Source: Sitta carolinensis (taxonomy: Eukaryota > Chordata > Aves > Passeriformes > Sittidae). From it: a DNA stretch of 64,000 nt. Each line of letters starts with the position of its first letter. The stretch's first letter is position 1. The notes beneath the pieces were generated by a model. That model had not been told where the DNA came from and made no database searches. It worked only from the letters and a program-made list of their open reading frames with translations. The stretch is from NCBI GenBank assembly GCA_032173965.1, contig JAVUNC010000006.1:37357870-37421869 (forward strand), given 5' to 3'. A program made the translations under genes and the position numbers. Shown one piece after another: positions 39,276 through 50,280 of the stretch.

Positions 39276-42200
39276 TGACCACAAATCCTGCATTGCAGTC
39301 TGAAAAGAGCTAGATTTAAAAACTCAAAGCATGTCACTTCACATCTGTGGAATGGGAACAATCTGTTGATATAATCAAGGACTTAATTTTTTTTCCTTCT
39401 TTGTGTCACTATAATCCATCTCAAAAGAATTCCCTATGAAATCTTCCTGTGAACACAAGCCCGTTCCAAGTTACATTTCTCTGGACAGAGAACAGAGAGG
39501 CACCCCACTGACCCTCTGTTCCTTGGGACTCAGAACACCCACACTTCAGTGGAAAAGCAGGAAACCTCCCTCAGGAAACCTCATCTGTGCTTTCAAGGCA
39601 AACAGGAGCTGCAGTACATTTTGTCTGAAGCGTCTGTAATCATGTATTAAGAATGCCTTCCAGAGCAAATCCAACTGGCTAGAGAGCTGCAAGACAGAGC
39701 CCGGAGGCAACTCTGCGTTTAGAGAGAAGCCAGACCTTCAGACTAACCAATAGTGCAGCACCCCATCAAGCACCTGGCAAACCCACTTAAAAAATAAGGC
39801 ATTCTTGGAGTCTTAGCACTGCTAAAGTTAGAGTTGACCAGATTTAAAACTTCCTGGCCTAAATCTGATACAATTTTCTCTTATAAACCTGCATCCAAGT
39901 CCATAGGGTTATTCTGTTGCAGATTCCAAGCTCTGAAAAAAAACAAGTTATGTAAACATTGGATGGACATATTTTTCAGTCTATCCTGATAGCAAAAATA
40001 ATTGTTAAAGTTTTTCAGGACGCAGATGGTTGGGCACTATATATGTTGAGAGAGAGCATATCTTTTGCTGACCCAAACATTTCTTTCAACTGAAAATATT
40101 TCTTTTAAGTCAAATTAAATACTGTTTACCATGTTCTTTGATTCCAGCTAATTTTAAAACTCAAAAGTATAATTTCAAAATGCCAAAAAATTTTGTTTGA
40201 AGCTATATCCACAAACACTCTTATTTTCTGAAAATTGCTTCTCATTAACTTGGTATTCCCCAAAGAGATTTCACTATTCTGTGGGTCTGAAGATAGATTC
40301 TTACCCACTGAACTATTCTTCTTTGCTAATAAGTTTCTGATAATAGCATTATTCTCCCTCCAAAAAAGTTCAGCTGTGCTCCCATTGCAACTATTGGCCT
40401 CAAAGGCCTTTTAACTTTCAAATTAGAAGCTTTTTCAAATGAAAAGAAAATCACTCTTTTGTGCACTTAAAATTTCCTCAAGGAAGCCTTATATTAATTA
40501 AGAAGAAAAAGTTCTTTTCTTTTTTTCAATCAAACCTAATTATAGTGTCTGAAAGTACAGTTTCTTTGAACTCTTGTATCAAGAGGAAGGGAGGAGGAAA
40601 TCCTCAGTATTTTCTTCCTGTGAAAACAAGTTTTGATCTAATCACATTTGGTTTACCAATTTTAGTGGATTTTGTACTTTTTACATGTTGCTAGGAGGTA
40701 AAGAATAAAAATATTTGACTAGCAGGGGAATTACAGTAGTATTTATGAATCTTAAAAGAAACATAAAAAACTGCATTCAAATGAGGACTCTGAAGTTCCT
40801 GTTTTTCTAGGAAACCTCCTTGATCTGGTTATCAAGGGGATAATCTCAAGGGAATAGTGTTTAGTCTTATCTGAAATTTCTGGACCTAGTCAGAATTCAA
40901 GGGTGATTAGAGGCTTCTTCTGCTCGTTCTTCACTGTATATATAATCAGCACTATGGCTCACAACTCTGCACAGAAAACGAAAAAGTAAAAAATGAGAAT
41001 TCAAAGGGTAACATCTATCATGCAGGTTGTGCTTTGGCAGAATCTATTGCTCATCTCTGTAGAACAAGTACCAGACTCAGAGCATTGCTGCAGCACCAGG
41101 TGATACTTGAGGAAAAGATGCTTTATGATCATTCAGCCAATTGGTTTCTCGATATTCATCTCTAGAGCAATAGTCCTTGTCAATACTGATCTCTTTTCCT
41201 GCTAAATATCCGGCCTAACATCTTCCAAGGCCCTGTGTAGTGATGCATTATTGTCTTTAGTCCCACGAAGAATATTCTCAAGCAATGCCACTAGGTCAAA
41301 GAGCAATAAACACTCTCCCAGGGACCCACCATGGGGTTGTAACAATGCCTACACATTCTATCTGTTAATATTAAGAATGAGGGCTATTACTGAGAGCCCT
41401 GTCCCCACCAAAGACCTCCAAGTGAGGGACCTCTCTGTTAGAATCTGAGAGGAATTGAACAAAATAAGCTGCCAAGTCTGAAACGTGCGGGTGGAGGAGA
41501 GATAGAGTGGGGCAGAAAGAAGCCTGAACTGGTGTAAATTGGTGGGATCTCTTAGCTCCTATATCTGACCTGTTAGGATCTAACCTCAGCCCATGGCAGC
41601 AGTCTGTGGCCAAAGAATGACAACACCTACAGTCCAGACAAGAAGGAAATGAGGCATGTGGAGGCTGACCTGCCAACTGCCAGGCCACTCCTCTGAGCTG
41701 CAGGTATTAGCTCAGTGGGAGCCAGAAGGAGACATCCTATCATGTCAAACTGAACAGCCTCCAAACTATAGACTTGAGTTAGTACTGAACTTGAAAGTTA
41801 ATTAATATTTTCCAAGTTTAAAAAAAAAGGTCACATTTTGAGTGGTAAATGCCCCAGATTAATTCTCTCAGTGACTCTTCCTGCTGAAAGGGAGCAGTTA
41901 CTTCACCTCTGCCTGAGTTTCCCCATCTGTGTAACAAGGTTGATTCTCGAAAGTATATCCCACAGCAACTTGGAGCAATGCTCTTTTAACATAGCACAAT
42001 GCTGAAAAATGCTAATTATAATAATTCTCATGACTATGCCCACCCCAACTAATTATCACACTTCAGGAAAAAAAAGTGCTTGTATTGGAATTATAGCACA
42101 ATTTATTTATGAAGGGATTGTTTTCTGTATATGTGTCTGCCTTCTCCAAATATAAAAATTCAATGAGCTGAAGTTACTTCATATTTATCCAGTTTTGAAT

Positions 42201-43480
42201 TTTAATGAACAAGACTGCCATACATCCATGAAGTTCTTAAAACCAAAAAATGAATTGATTAATCCACTTCACAGCCCTTCACGTTCTGGAAAGAGGTATT
42301 GTGCAGACTTTTAGGTAAATAACATTTAATTTAATTAAATTATTTAGCTATATAGTGCATTCATTTCAGCTCAAGAGAGAGAGCGATTAAAATGCAGAGG
42401 CTGGGAATCCTGATATCACTATGCAAATTTTCAACATATTCTTAAGCAATCATGTTAAGAAATCATATAAACTACCACAATTTTCCTGAAAGGTCTGAAT
42501 TTATTCTAATTTATAGGTGCCAAAGATGATCTTCCAACATATATGTCGTTCCTTCTTCTTCAGTGTTGTCATACTGCTGTTCTACAGAGGCATGACACTG
42601 AGCTAATACAACAGCTTTTGTAGGTTCAGAGGAATTGTGAGCAGACTCAGTTGCCAATAGGAAGAATTAAACTCTGGGTGGGGGGAGGATTGCACTGGCT
42701 GGGCTGTGGGCAGACCCTATGGCTGAAGAGCAGAGAACACAGAAGGTGAGGGGCGGTCTAGTCCATTAAACACCTCAGGAGCATGAAGGTTAAAATGTGC
42801 CTAAGCTAGTAGCAAATGTGGGCTTACAAATGAGCAGATGAGGGAAGAGTGACAGGTGCTGGAAGGCCACCTGCAGTAATGATGCTGAGGGGCCAGTATG
42901 CTGGCCAGCCCACTTCCCAGTGTCCCACTGCTCTGTGCCTTCTGTCTTCTGCCTCAGTCCAGCCCTTTGCTTTCATAAACAAAATATCCACTCATTAAAT
43001 CATAACTAGAATTAAACTCCTTAACTCCGTCTTCACTAGCCTGACTCTCCAACAGGTTCTCACGTTGCTTTCAACTCTTATAGATTCTTCTCTCATTTCC
43101 ATTTTCTCCCAAAAAGGTGAGAGACCCCAAAGGCTTTATTGCCTCTCTTGAGAGTGACCCTTCTCTCTCAGAACACTTCTAACAATTTTCTCACATTCTG
43201 GTATTTTTAGATGGCAAGCCAGAAGTTTCACTGCACAAACAAAGAAAGCAATTTACAGCTTCATGTAGAAACATAGCTGCTTCTAGTTCATTTGTTTTTC
43301 ATCTTGATTATCAACACGTTTGTCATCTCTCTGTAATTTATTCATTATCTTTAGATGAGGGATGTGAAAGGGAGGGATGGGAGTGAAGAAGGAGATAAGT
43401 GTACTTGTCAAAATGGGAAACAGATGTTCTAACAATGACTGGAGACAATTAATGTTCTCAGTAGGTATCAACAGGCAAGG
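39273..43480. other. Non-coding sequence with a GC-richer block
   Basis: No gene supported. A block at about 41230-41715 is visibly richer in G and C and has somewhat sharp edges. A minus-strand frame of 105 codons (41371-41688) crosses it. I could not match it to an LTR, CR1 or known exon. A 16-bp perfect palindrome lies at 42327-42342. The segment 42660-42960 is again GC-richer and unassigned. Confidence 0.45.
42327..42342. promoter_or_regulatory. 16-bp perfect AT palindrome with homeodomain-type cores
   Basis: TAATTTAATTAAATTA equals its own reverse complement and contains TAATT/AATTA cores typical of homeodomain binding. A looser flanking pairing of TAAATAA (42316-42322) with TTATTTA (42340-42346) extends the symmetry. 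In AT-rich DNA this can arise by chance, so the regulatory reading is an inference. Confidence 0.3.
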
Positions 43481-43860
43481 TCCATGGATTGCTTCAAATT
43501 TTTGCGCAGTCTTCTGGAAAATGCAAATACAGAGGCTTTATTTTCCAGGCACGTGAGAGCATGTCTTGTTTTAATGAGCTGTCTTAAGGAACTTCACATT
43601 GCTTCTTGAAAGCGTGGCTGTTCTGATCATTGCTGGCCTAAATAATAACACAGCGATGAAGGGGGAGCTGGGCACCCGGTAGCAGAGCTAAGGAACCTGT
43701 CACTGCTCCCTCCCTCTGCCTCAGACACAGCATGCAAAGCAAAGCATTTAGCACATGTTTAACCTTGAATTGCTCAAAGTCAATAGCACATAAGTATGCA
43801 CCTAAAGCAAGTGCACACTTTGTGATTGCCAGGATAGGCATGCATCTACAAAGGTCTCTG
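43481..43860. promoter_or_regulatory. Candidate regulatory element with octamer and E-box
   Basis: An exact octamer ATGCAAAT (43521-43528) and a palindromic E-box CACGTG (43550-43555) lie within 35 bp. TTTAATGAGC and other TAAT-type words follow. The region lacks simple repeats and has a more even base composition than its surroundings. POU factors bind the octamer and bHLH factors bind CACGTG. Conservation, which would decide the matter, cannot be judged here. Confidence 0.3.
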
Positions 43861-44019
43861 CTGCACTGGGGTCCTTCATTTCTCGCTGAAGAATGACCCC
43901 CCTGCTACAGCCCTTAAGGGACAGCCTCTCATCTAGTCTTCCATCCAGTACCAAAAAAAAGTTAGTACAGCCAAGGCCTTAAGATCAGACTTTATTCTGT
44001 ATCACTCTGGGAAATACTG

Positions 44020-44430
44020 CTGCAAAAGCCAATTATAATAAATAAATAAGATAGGAAAAAAATCTATAATGAATAGATGTGATCTGATTACTAACATTTG
44101 TAATAATAGCTTATTGTTCCATGCCACATGTGGATTTCATCTTCTCTCTCTGCACTCTGTCAGTTTAATTTTCCCTTCTGCTGTTCTGCTATCTAAAATG
44201 ATCAAACACCTACCATGCCCTGGAAAGTACACCAATTAAGAGCTACATTTAAATCTGCATAAGTGGCCCTGTCACAAAGTTAATTGGAATAAACACATAT
44301 TTGATATAATATTGTTTAAATTCTGTTTCAAGCCTGACTTTTGTCCATTACAAACTTCCTCTTTAATAATTTATATTCTTCTTTTACTCACTTTTCCTGC
44401 ATCTGTTTCATTACCGATTGAGTAATGATA
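44020..44430. promoter_or_regulatory. Candidate conserved non-coding element
   Basis: Repeat-free AT-rich sequence with dense TAAT, CAATTA and GATTA-type words and no long open frame. It has the look of vertebrate developmental non-coding elements. That impression is pattern recognition, not an alignment result. A GC-rich stretch follows at 44460-44560 with a 12-bp palindrome (44527-44538) built on CAGCTG. Confidence 0.22.
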
Positions 44431-45763
44431 GCAAACACCAACCTTAGAAGTTCTTTCTCTTCTTCCACCCCTCTCTTCCCAGCAGCCTCTCTCCCCAGCT
44501 GGGCTGAAAGGCCAAGGCTGCACAAAGGGCAGCTGCCCATTCAGGTGTCCTCCTGAGCACCTCCTAAGCTGTGGAAAAAGATTCCTTCACCACAGACCAC
44601 ACTGGGCTATTATATACAATACATGGCAATGAGTTCTACGTTAAATAAAAACAGTATACTTTTACATGCTATGAAAAATAGATCACTTTTTTCTGTTTGC
44701 CTCATTTCTGCTGCCATGTATATTATGAAAAAGATATATTTACTTAGCAGTAGTCAGCAACTGTTCTCATTTTCTTTCCAATGCAATGACTTCAGCTAGG
44801 CATCAACACTACAGAAATTGAGTATGGTAGTCTGTGATCACTATTTCATAAAATCTGGAGAGATTTACAGCCAATTGGTAAGATAAATCGATGTCTGTAG
44901 CCACAGGAGCACTAAAGTTTGATCAGCACATAAATCAAACACTTTGAGAAAAGCATGGTAAAACAGAAATCCCTGTCATTCACAGTCACTGGGATCAGGG
45001 TCTTGGGGGTTTCTGAGGTGACAAGCTTTAACTAGTCTAAAAGGAGCTAGAATGCTAATTTCCCTCTCTAGCTTCTTATCTTCTGGAATGAATCAGCTAT
45101 CCAAGTGCATGGCTGATTAAACTGCACTGCTATCACTAGACCTATATCAGGAGGAAATTTTATTCAAGGGATGTATTATTCATTTAAATGCTGGAGTATG
45201 ACATTTTTAAACATGCAAATGTGACTGAATAATGTTTACAGGGAAGACATCTGGGAAAGGATAGAGTTTCGTTTTTGCTAGTCATCATGATTTTGTGGCA
45301 TCCATGCATGGTACACAATATGAAATCAGTGTGAACAAAATCGACCTCACTGCTCATAAAGGACATGGCAGCTCCTCTTCATGCATGCAATGTGTATTTC
45401 TTCTCTAACAGTAGTTCAAATATCGAGGTAATCTATTTTTCATTTCCAGCACAGACACATTTATTAGCAGAGTTAATAAGACAGTTTTTCTCAGAACATA
45501 TTGTCTGTTGTCAAGATCTAAGGATTAACATTGTATTGCATGTCTGAATAGAATTACTTTCCCATAAGACTTGCTATACCAAGTTAGTTACATGGTCCAG
45601 TGGGTCTGGTACCCTGCCAGATGGCAATAAATAAATGACAAATAAATACAATTTCAAAGAAAAGTTTAATTCTCGTACACCAACTCACTCCAACATACAT
45701 CATGTACCTTGACAATTGTTGCAGTACAGCACATGGAAGGAAACAATTTCTTCCAACCTCTGC

Positions 45764-46020
45764 AGATAATTAGTTAATGCCCTAAAACCTGGCATTTGAT
45801 TAGGGTTATCAGCCAGGCATAGCCACAAACACCATTATCAGAGATTCTTTCAGGATTACAACATCCTTATCACATCTCATTATGATAAGGAACAGTAAAG
45901 CATTCGCAAACCTTTGTGCTAATCCAGATGAATTGGATTTCAGTAATAATAGCATGATAAAGGAACCTCTTCTTAGCCCAAATCACTCATAAATATGTAG
46001 ACACTAATAGCTAATTATCT
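45764..46020. promoter_or_regulatory. Cluster of seven GATA-factor motifs
   Basis: Seven WGATAR matches, counting both strands, fall in 257 bp. Their cores lie near 45764, 45806, 45835, 45867, 45883, 45955 and 46015. About one would be expected at this base composition by a rough estimate. Two of them form an exact inverted pair, CCTTATCA (45865-45872) and TGATAAGG (45883-45890), separated by 10 bp. GATA factors are zinc-finger regulators that commonly act through clustered sites. TAAT-type words are interspersed. The clustering is read directly; enhancer function is inferred. Confidence 0.4.
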
Positions 46021-46740
46021 TAGATTTTCAGGGGACTTTTTCTGGGAATCTGTCTACAGCAATTTTAATTTAGATATGGTCCTAACTTCTCAGACACAGT
46101 AGACACAGTTAGTTCACAGTTTCCAGATGTTTACTGTTACTGTGACGTAGATAGAAACACACAACAACACACACAACAAGTGTTCAGGAAGAGAAGAAGA
46201 AAGGAAGTCTCTAGTTTATTGTTGACCTCGTATATATAAGTCTCTGGACAGTGATCAGAGATTGGACAGAGAAGTTACCACCTCTCCATCTCCACTGGTC
46301 ACTTGAGAAGTCCATCAGGTGATATCTTTTACAAAGGAATGCAAACATGATTCTTGTTTATCTTACAATTCATGAGAACTGACTCCGTTATAGTAAAAAA
46401 ATCAGAAGGCTATTTTCAGGGACAACAGTTTAGTATATACCTGGAGGAAGGTCTTTTTTACATGATGTGTCTCCCTCGCTCTGAACTAATTGTTACAAAC
46501 ATGAAAAAATATCTATTTTGCTGTGGTGTTGAACTTTTCAGATCTTTTAATTTGAGAGATCAGAACCAATCCAAATCAACTTCTTACCACCTGGCTCCTT
46601 CACATCACTTTTTGCAGTGGAATGATATAAAATTGTAATTTCCATTCTGAAAAAAAACAGTGGAAAATAATTATTCAACAGTGACCTGGATGGACCCTTA
46701 ATTAGTTATTCGTGCTTGCCTAAAACACAGCTGATTTGAT
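46021..46740. other. Non-coding sequence between the GATA cluster and the CpG patch
   Basis: It contains a TGACGT half-site at 46142-46147 and a short CA-rich tract at 46157-46179. The 94-codon frame at 46354-46638 has no domain I recognise and starts at a non-ATG codon. Confidence 0.4.
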
Positions 46741-46779
46741 TTTTGACGAGTTCCTGCTACTAAAACTGGCAGGTGCTGT

Positions 46780-46995
46780 GGGGTGTCCTGGAAGGGCCTT
46801 AGGAGAGGGAGAAGCAAGGAGGATTGGGTTTTTAACCCGGCAGCATCCCCTACTGTTCTTTTAAGGCTGGCAATAATTCACTGCCCAGGCGTCCCTGGCG
46901 GTGCCCGGACGGGAGGCAGCTCCCAGGGCTCCACAGCGAACCTGGAGGGCACCAGTGAGGAAATCGAAAGACTTAGTGTCCCCGTGGGACTCACC
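46780..46995. promoter_or_regulatory. Isolated CpG-dense, GC-rich patch
   Basis: Eight CpG dinucleotides occur between about 46837 and 46984 in a window where CpG is otherwise rare, and G+C is clearly above the surroundings. An 85-codon plus-strand frame (46783-47040) spans it but begins at GTG and matches nothing I know. Possible readings are a small unmethylated promoter or enhancer, a first exon of a non-coding RNA, or a GC-rich remnant of an insertion. It is much shorter than a typical CpG island. Confidence 0.35.
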
Positions 46996-48080
46996 AGTGA
47001 CTCTTTAAGGGAAAGCTATTGCCCAAATAATTCAAAATAGTGCATATTTCAGTACCATAAAAATATAAATGACTGGAATAGCAATTTTCTAAGGAGCCTT
47101 GACCACAAGAGGCACTTGCTAATTTAAAACAGACTGTCTTGAGCTGTTGTGGTTTCTCCCAGTGAGCCCTATTCCCTCACAGAACATATGCCATGTTTCT
47201 CTTAGTTATGTGACAGCTGTCAGCCCCAAATTGGCTTCCAGGTGTTCATAGAAAAAAAATGAGTCTTTGAGTGTACTTGGGAATTTTTTGTTTTGTTTTG
47301 TCTTGCAAATACCTGTATGCCTACACATAAATTTGGAACATTTCTAGATACCATAATACTGAATTGTACATGCAAGAAATCCTTTTCTCCCAAAGGGAAC
47401 CTGTAAGCACTACTTTCAATTTGCGTTTCTAGAATTGAATTTTTTCTTTATGTATGAACAAAATTTGCAAAGTACACAGGTAGAGGCAGGAGTCTGAATA
47501 TAGGTCTACTGATTTCTCTGCATCTTGCTTTCTTGATCTATTAAGTTGGGTTAACAGTACTTCTGCACATCCCAGGAGTGTTGTGAAGGCTTACTCATTA
47601 AAGTTTGTATAGTATTTTGAGATCCTTCAAGGCAGATGTTACACAAGTGCAGAAACATATCACCTGATAGATACAAATGGCAAATTACTCACAGCCTCAG
47701 CAGAGTTCAGTAGGGGAGTAACTGAAGGATATCAAATGCTGCAGGCTCAAATGAAAACGAGCTCATCAAAATAAACGATTTAGCAGAGGCTTCCAAGCAC
47801 CCTGCTTCCTATAGATGAGATGAAGAGTTCATCCCTTTCTCTGCTTGACAACAGAGAATAAACCATAGCACTGCACATCACTAACAGTGGTAGTAGCATT
47901 ATTCTCTGTTGGAGAATTTCACTTTATTGTAAAGCCTCATTAACTGATGAATTGAGGTCAGAATGGTTCACATTATCACTGTGAGTACAGAAAAAAAATT
48001 GCCCCAAACATGGAAACCCAACTGACTTTCATCATGAAAAAAGGCTCAGGGACAGAAGAATAGTGATACCTGTGAGTGTC

Positions 48081-48151
48081 TTTTTTTTTTTTTTCAACCT
48101 TTTAGCTTGTCTAATCAAAGAAAAAGCTTGTGGAGAAAAAAAAAAAAAAAA
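48081..48151. repeat. T14 tract facing an A16 tract
   Basis: T14 (48081-48094) and A16 (48136-48151) are separated by 41 bp that contain two direct copies of AGCTTG. The tracts are complementary, so the segment could fold as a 14-bp A/T hairpin. Two independent slippage tracts are the simpler explanation. Confidence 0.8.
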
Positions 48152-49737
48152 GAAATAAAACAACCCTCCCACTTTTGAATATGGGAAATGATCCACTTGT
48201 ATTTCTGTGTGATCTTCAGAAGGAAAGATTTATGCATCTTCAACACCGTGAAGAGCAACGAATCTGAACTCTTTAATTTTGAGGGTTTATACTGACGTAG
48301 TTACATGAGGCCCTTCTGCACATAACCTAACTCCTTAGAGCAGCAAAGTCTCTAGCAGATTCATGAGTCCTTGGTACTTCTTAATACCTGGAATTAAAAA
48401 CTTTTTATGAGATAGGACTTTCTGATTCCATCAAATCCCTTCAGAATTTCTGTGCTTACAAACTTGACACCTAGTCTGCAAAATTTTCCTTTTGAACAAT
48501 ATCTGATAACATTTCTAACACTCACTACAGCTGGACTAGAACTAATTCAATCACATCTGACCTTGTGACAGACCAAGTATCTAACATCTCAACCCAAGTA
48601 GTAGTTCTATCTCTGTAACTTGAAAAGAAGAGGGGAAGGAACTTTAAATCAGAACAGAACATAGAAATTTTGGAGCAAGTTTTTCTTTCACTCAAAACCA
48701 ACTAGTTCAACTCCAGTACAGCCTTGTAACCCCAGACATGTTCTTCAGCTTGAATCACTCTTAATCCTGAGCACTGCTATAGTAACCCAAGAGGGAAATA
48801 CCACTGTACAGCTTAAATAAGGGTACTGGTCTCAAAGCCCAGTCCAAAATCCTTTTAAATCTATGGCAATTTTTAAAATAGCTTTGAACCAGAAATTTAG
48901 CTTTTAACCAATTTGCTACACTGATGGTGTTTCAGATGCCAAATTGACAGATAAGAGGTGCAGCTTATTTCCTAAGCACCTTCTACTCCTGATTTCTCAG
49001 ATCAGGCTGAATGAATGCTTTCATTATGTTTCTTACTCAAAATGCAAACTGTCTTAATGATATTATTCCCACAAAGTTGGCATAAATGATTTGTAGACAG
49101 AAGAAAGTAATCTTGAAAACTGAGGAGGAAGACAGAATTCACTTTCACTTTAGAGCCTGTTGTTATTTTGGTTTCGCTTTTCACAATTCATGATCAAGCA
49201 ACTTACTCCTTTCTAGTCCTTTCTTAAAAGATTAATTATTTTCATTATTAACCAAAAGGTTTTCTCCTAATTAAAAGAAATTGTAGGGCATTCACCAGCA
49301 ACATTTTTCTAGTCTATTGACTAATTATGGTTGTGGCAAATGAAGGAAAATCCATTCAACTGATTTAAATAACATGATTTTAAAAACATTAAGTATGTGA
49401 TTTTCACATTTCTTGAAAAAGCAAAGTAGATCTTACATGCACATGTAGTCACTGGTTAAACTGTACAGAAAAAAATACTGAAATGAGCATATCGCTTCTT
49501 GAAATTTTTAGCTGCACTACCTACATTCACTTGGTGTATTGTGATGTCATTTCAGTTGGAGCAGGAGAAGAACACTGAACCTCCCTTTCTTATTTTTCTG
49601 CTGAAATTTCATTCCAGTTGAAATTAAATCATTCCAAATAACGAAAGTTGCATCTTTTTACCTCCAAAATACCATTAAAAAAATCAAATAATATCAAGAT
49701 TTAATTGATTTCTCCCTTAAAAATGCTGCTATTGTTA

Positions 49738-49759
49738 TCATCATCATCATCATCATCAT
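49738..49759 (+). repeat. (TCA)n trinucleotide microsatellite
   Basis: Seven consecutive TCA units. A perfect short trinucleotide repeat in non-coding DNA. Confidence 0.93.
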
Positions 49760-50110
49760 TACAACAATGAAAAATGTTTTTCACAACTTGGCAATGGGCT
49801 AAGAATGTTACACTAACTACATTACAAATAAAAATTTGAGAACTAGTGTAGTGGTGTTTTTCCAAAAACTAGATATAAAGTCACTAGCCAAGTCAGACTT
49901 CAGTTCAAAAGCAGGACTTTACCTGCAACTTATTATTTCTCTTGCTTTTTGTGCACTTTCAAGACTCCTTTTTGGCACAAGCTGAATATATGAACATAGT
50001 GAGACATTACATAAAAACTTGTGATTTTCCTCAGCAGAATGCACCAGTTGCTTAGTCATAGACTTGTCATCTACTGCAACATAGAGCAGGACTGGCTAAT
50101 TGATGGGTTC

Positions 50111-50280
50111 ATCGAATCACAGAATCAAAGAATGGCTTGGGTTAGAGAGATCTTTAAAGACCATCTAGTTCCAATTCCTCTGCCAATGGGAGGGACGCCT
50201 TTCACTAGATGACACTGCTCAAGCTTCAGAGCTTCATTCAACCTGGCCTTGAAATGCAAATTGGGCATGGGGATGGGGGG
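50111..50280 (-). mobile_element. CR1 LINE, 5'-truncated 3' fragment
   Basis: On the plus strand this reads as the reverse complement of a CR1 3' end. It opens with the octamer-type terminal repeat (ATCACAGAATCAAAGAATGG), then GGGTTAGAGAGATC, then CATCTAGTTCCAA, and later CAACCTGGCCTTGAA. This order is characteristic of bird CR1 3' untranslated regions. The element therefore runs on the minus strand with its 3' terminus at the left and a heavily truncated 5' side at the right, as is normal for CR1. It retains no reverse transcriptase sequence. The right edge passes into a G-rich stretch (GGGGATGGGGGGG) and is uncertain. The copy is diverged and immobile. Confidence 0.92.

Larger units (their letters stand above)
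47041..50110. other. Non-coding sequence, no gene seen
   Basis: Only simple-sequence features stand out: a T-rich (TTTTG)n patch at about 47285-47300, the T14 and A16 pair at 48081-48151, and the (TCA)n repeat at 49738. Frames are short and unrecognised. Confidence 0.5.

Noticed and set aside
41703..41730. tRNA A-box-like TTAGCTCAGTGG
   Set aside because: There is no B box at the right distance and no cloverleaf pairing, unlike the SINE at 12834-12906.
48650..48760. Possible CR1 fragment suggested by CTAGTTCAACTCCAG
   Set aside because: Only a few words resemble CR1 and the order of diagnostic motifs seen at 50111-50280 is absent.
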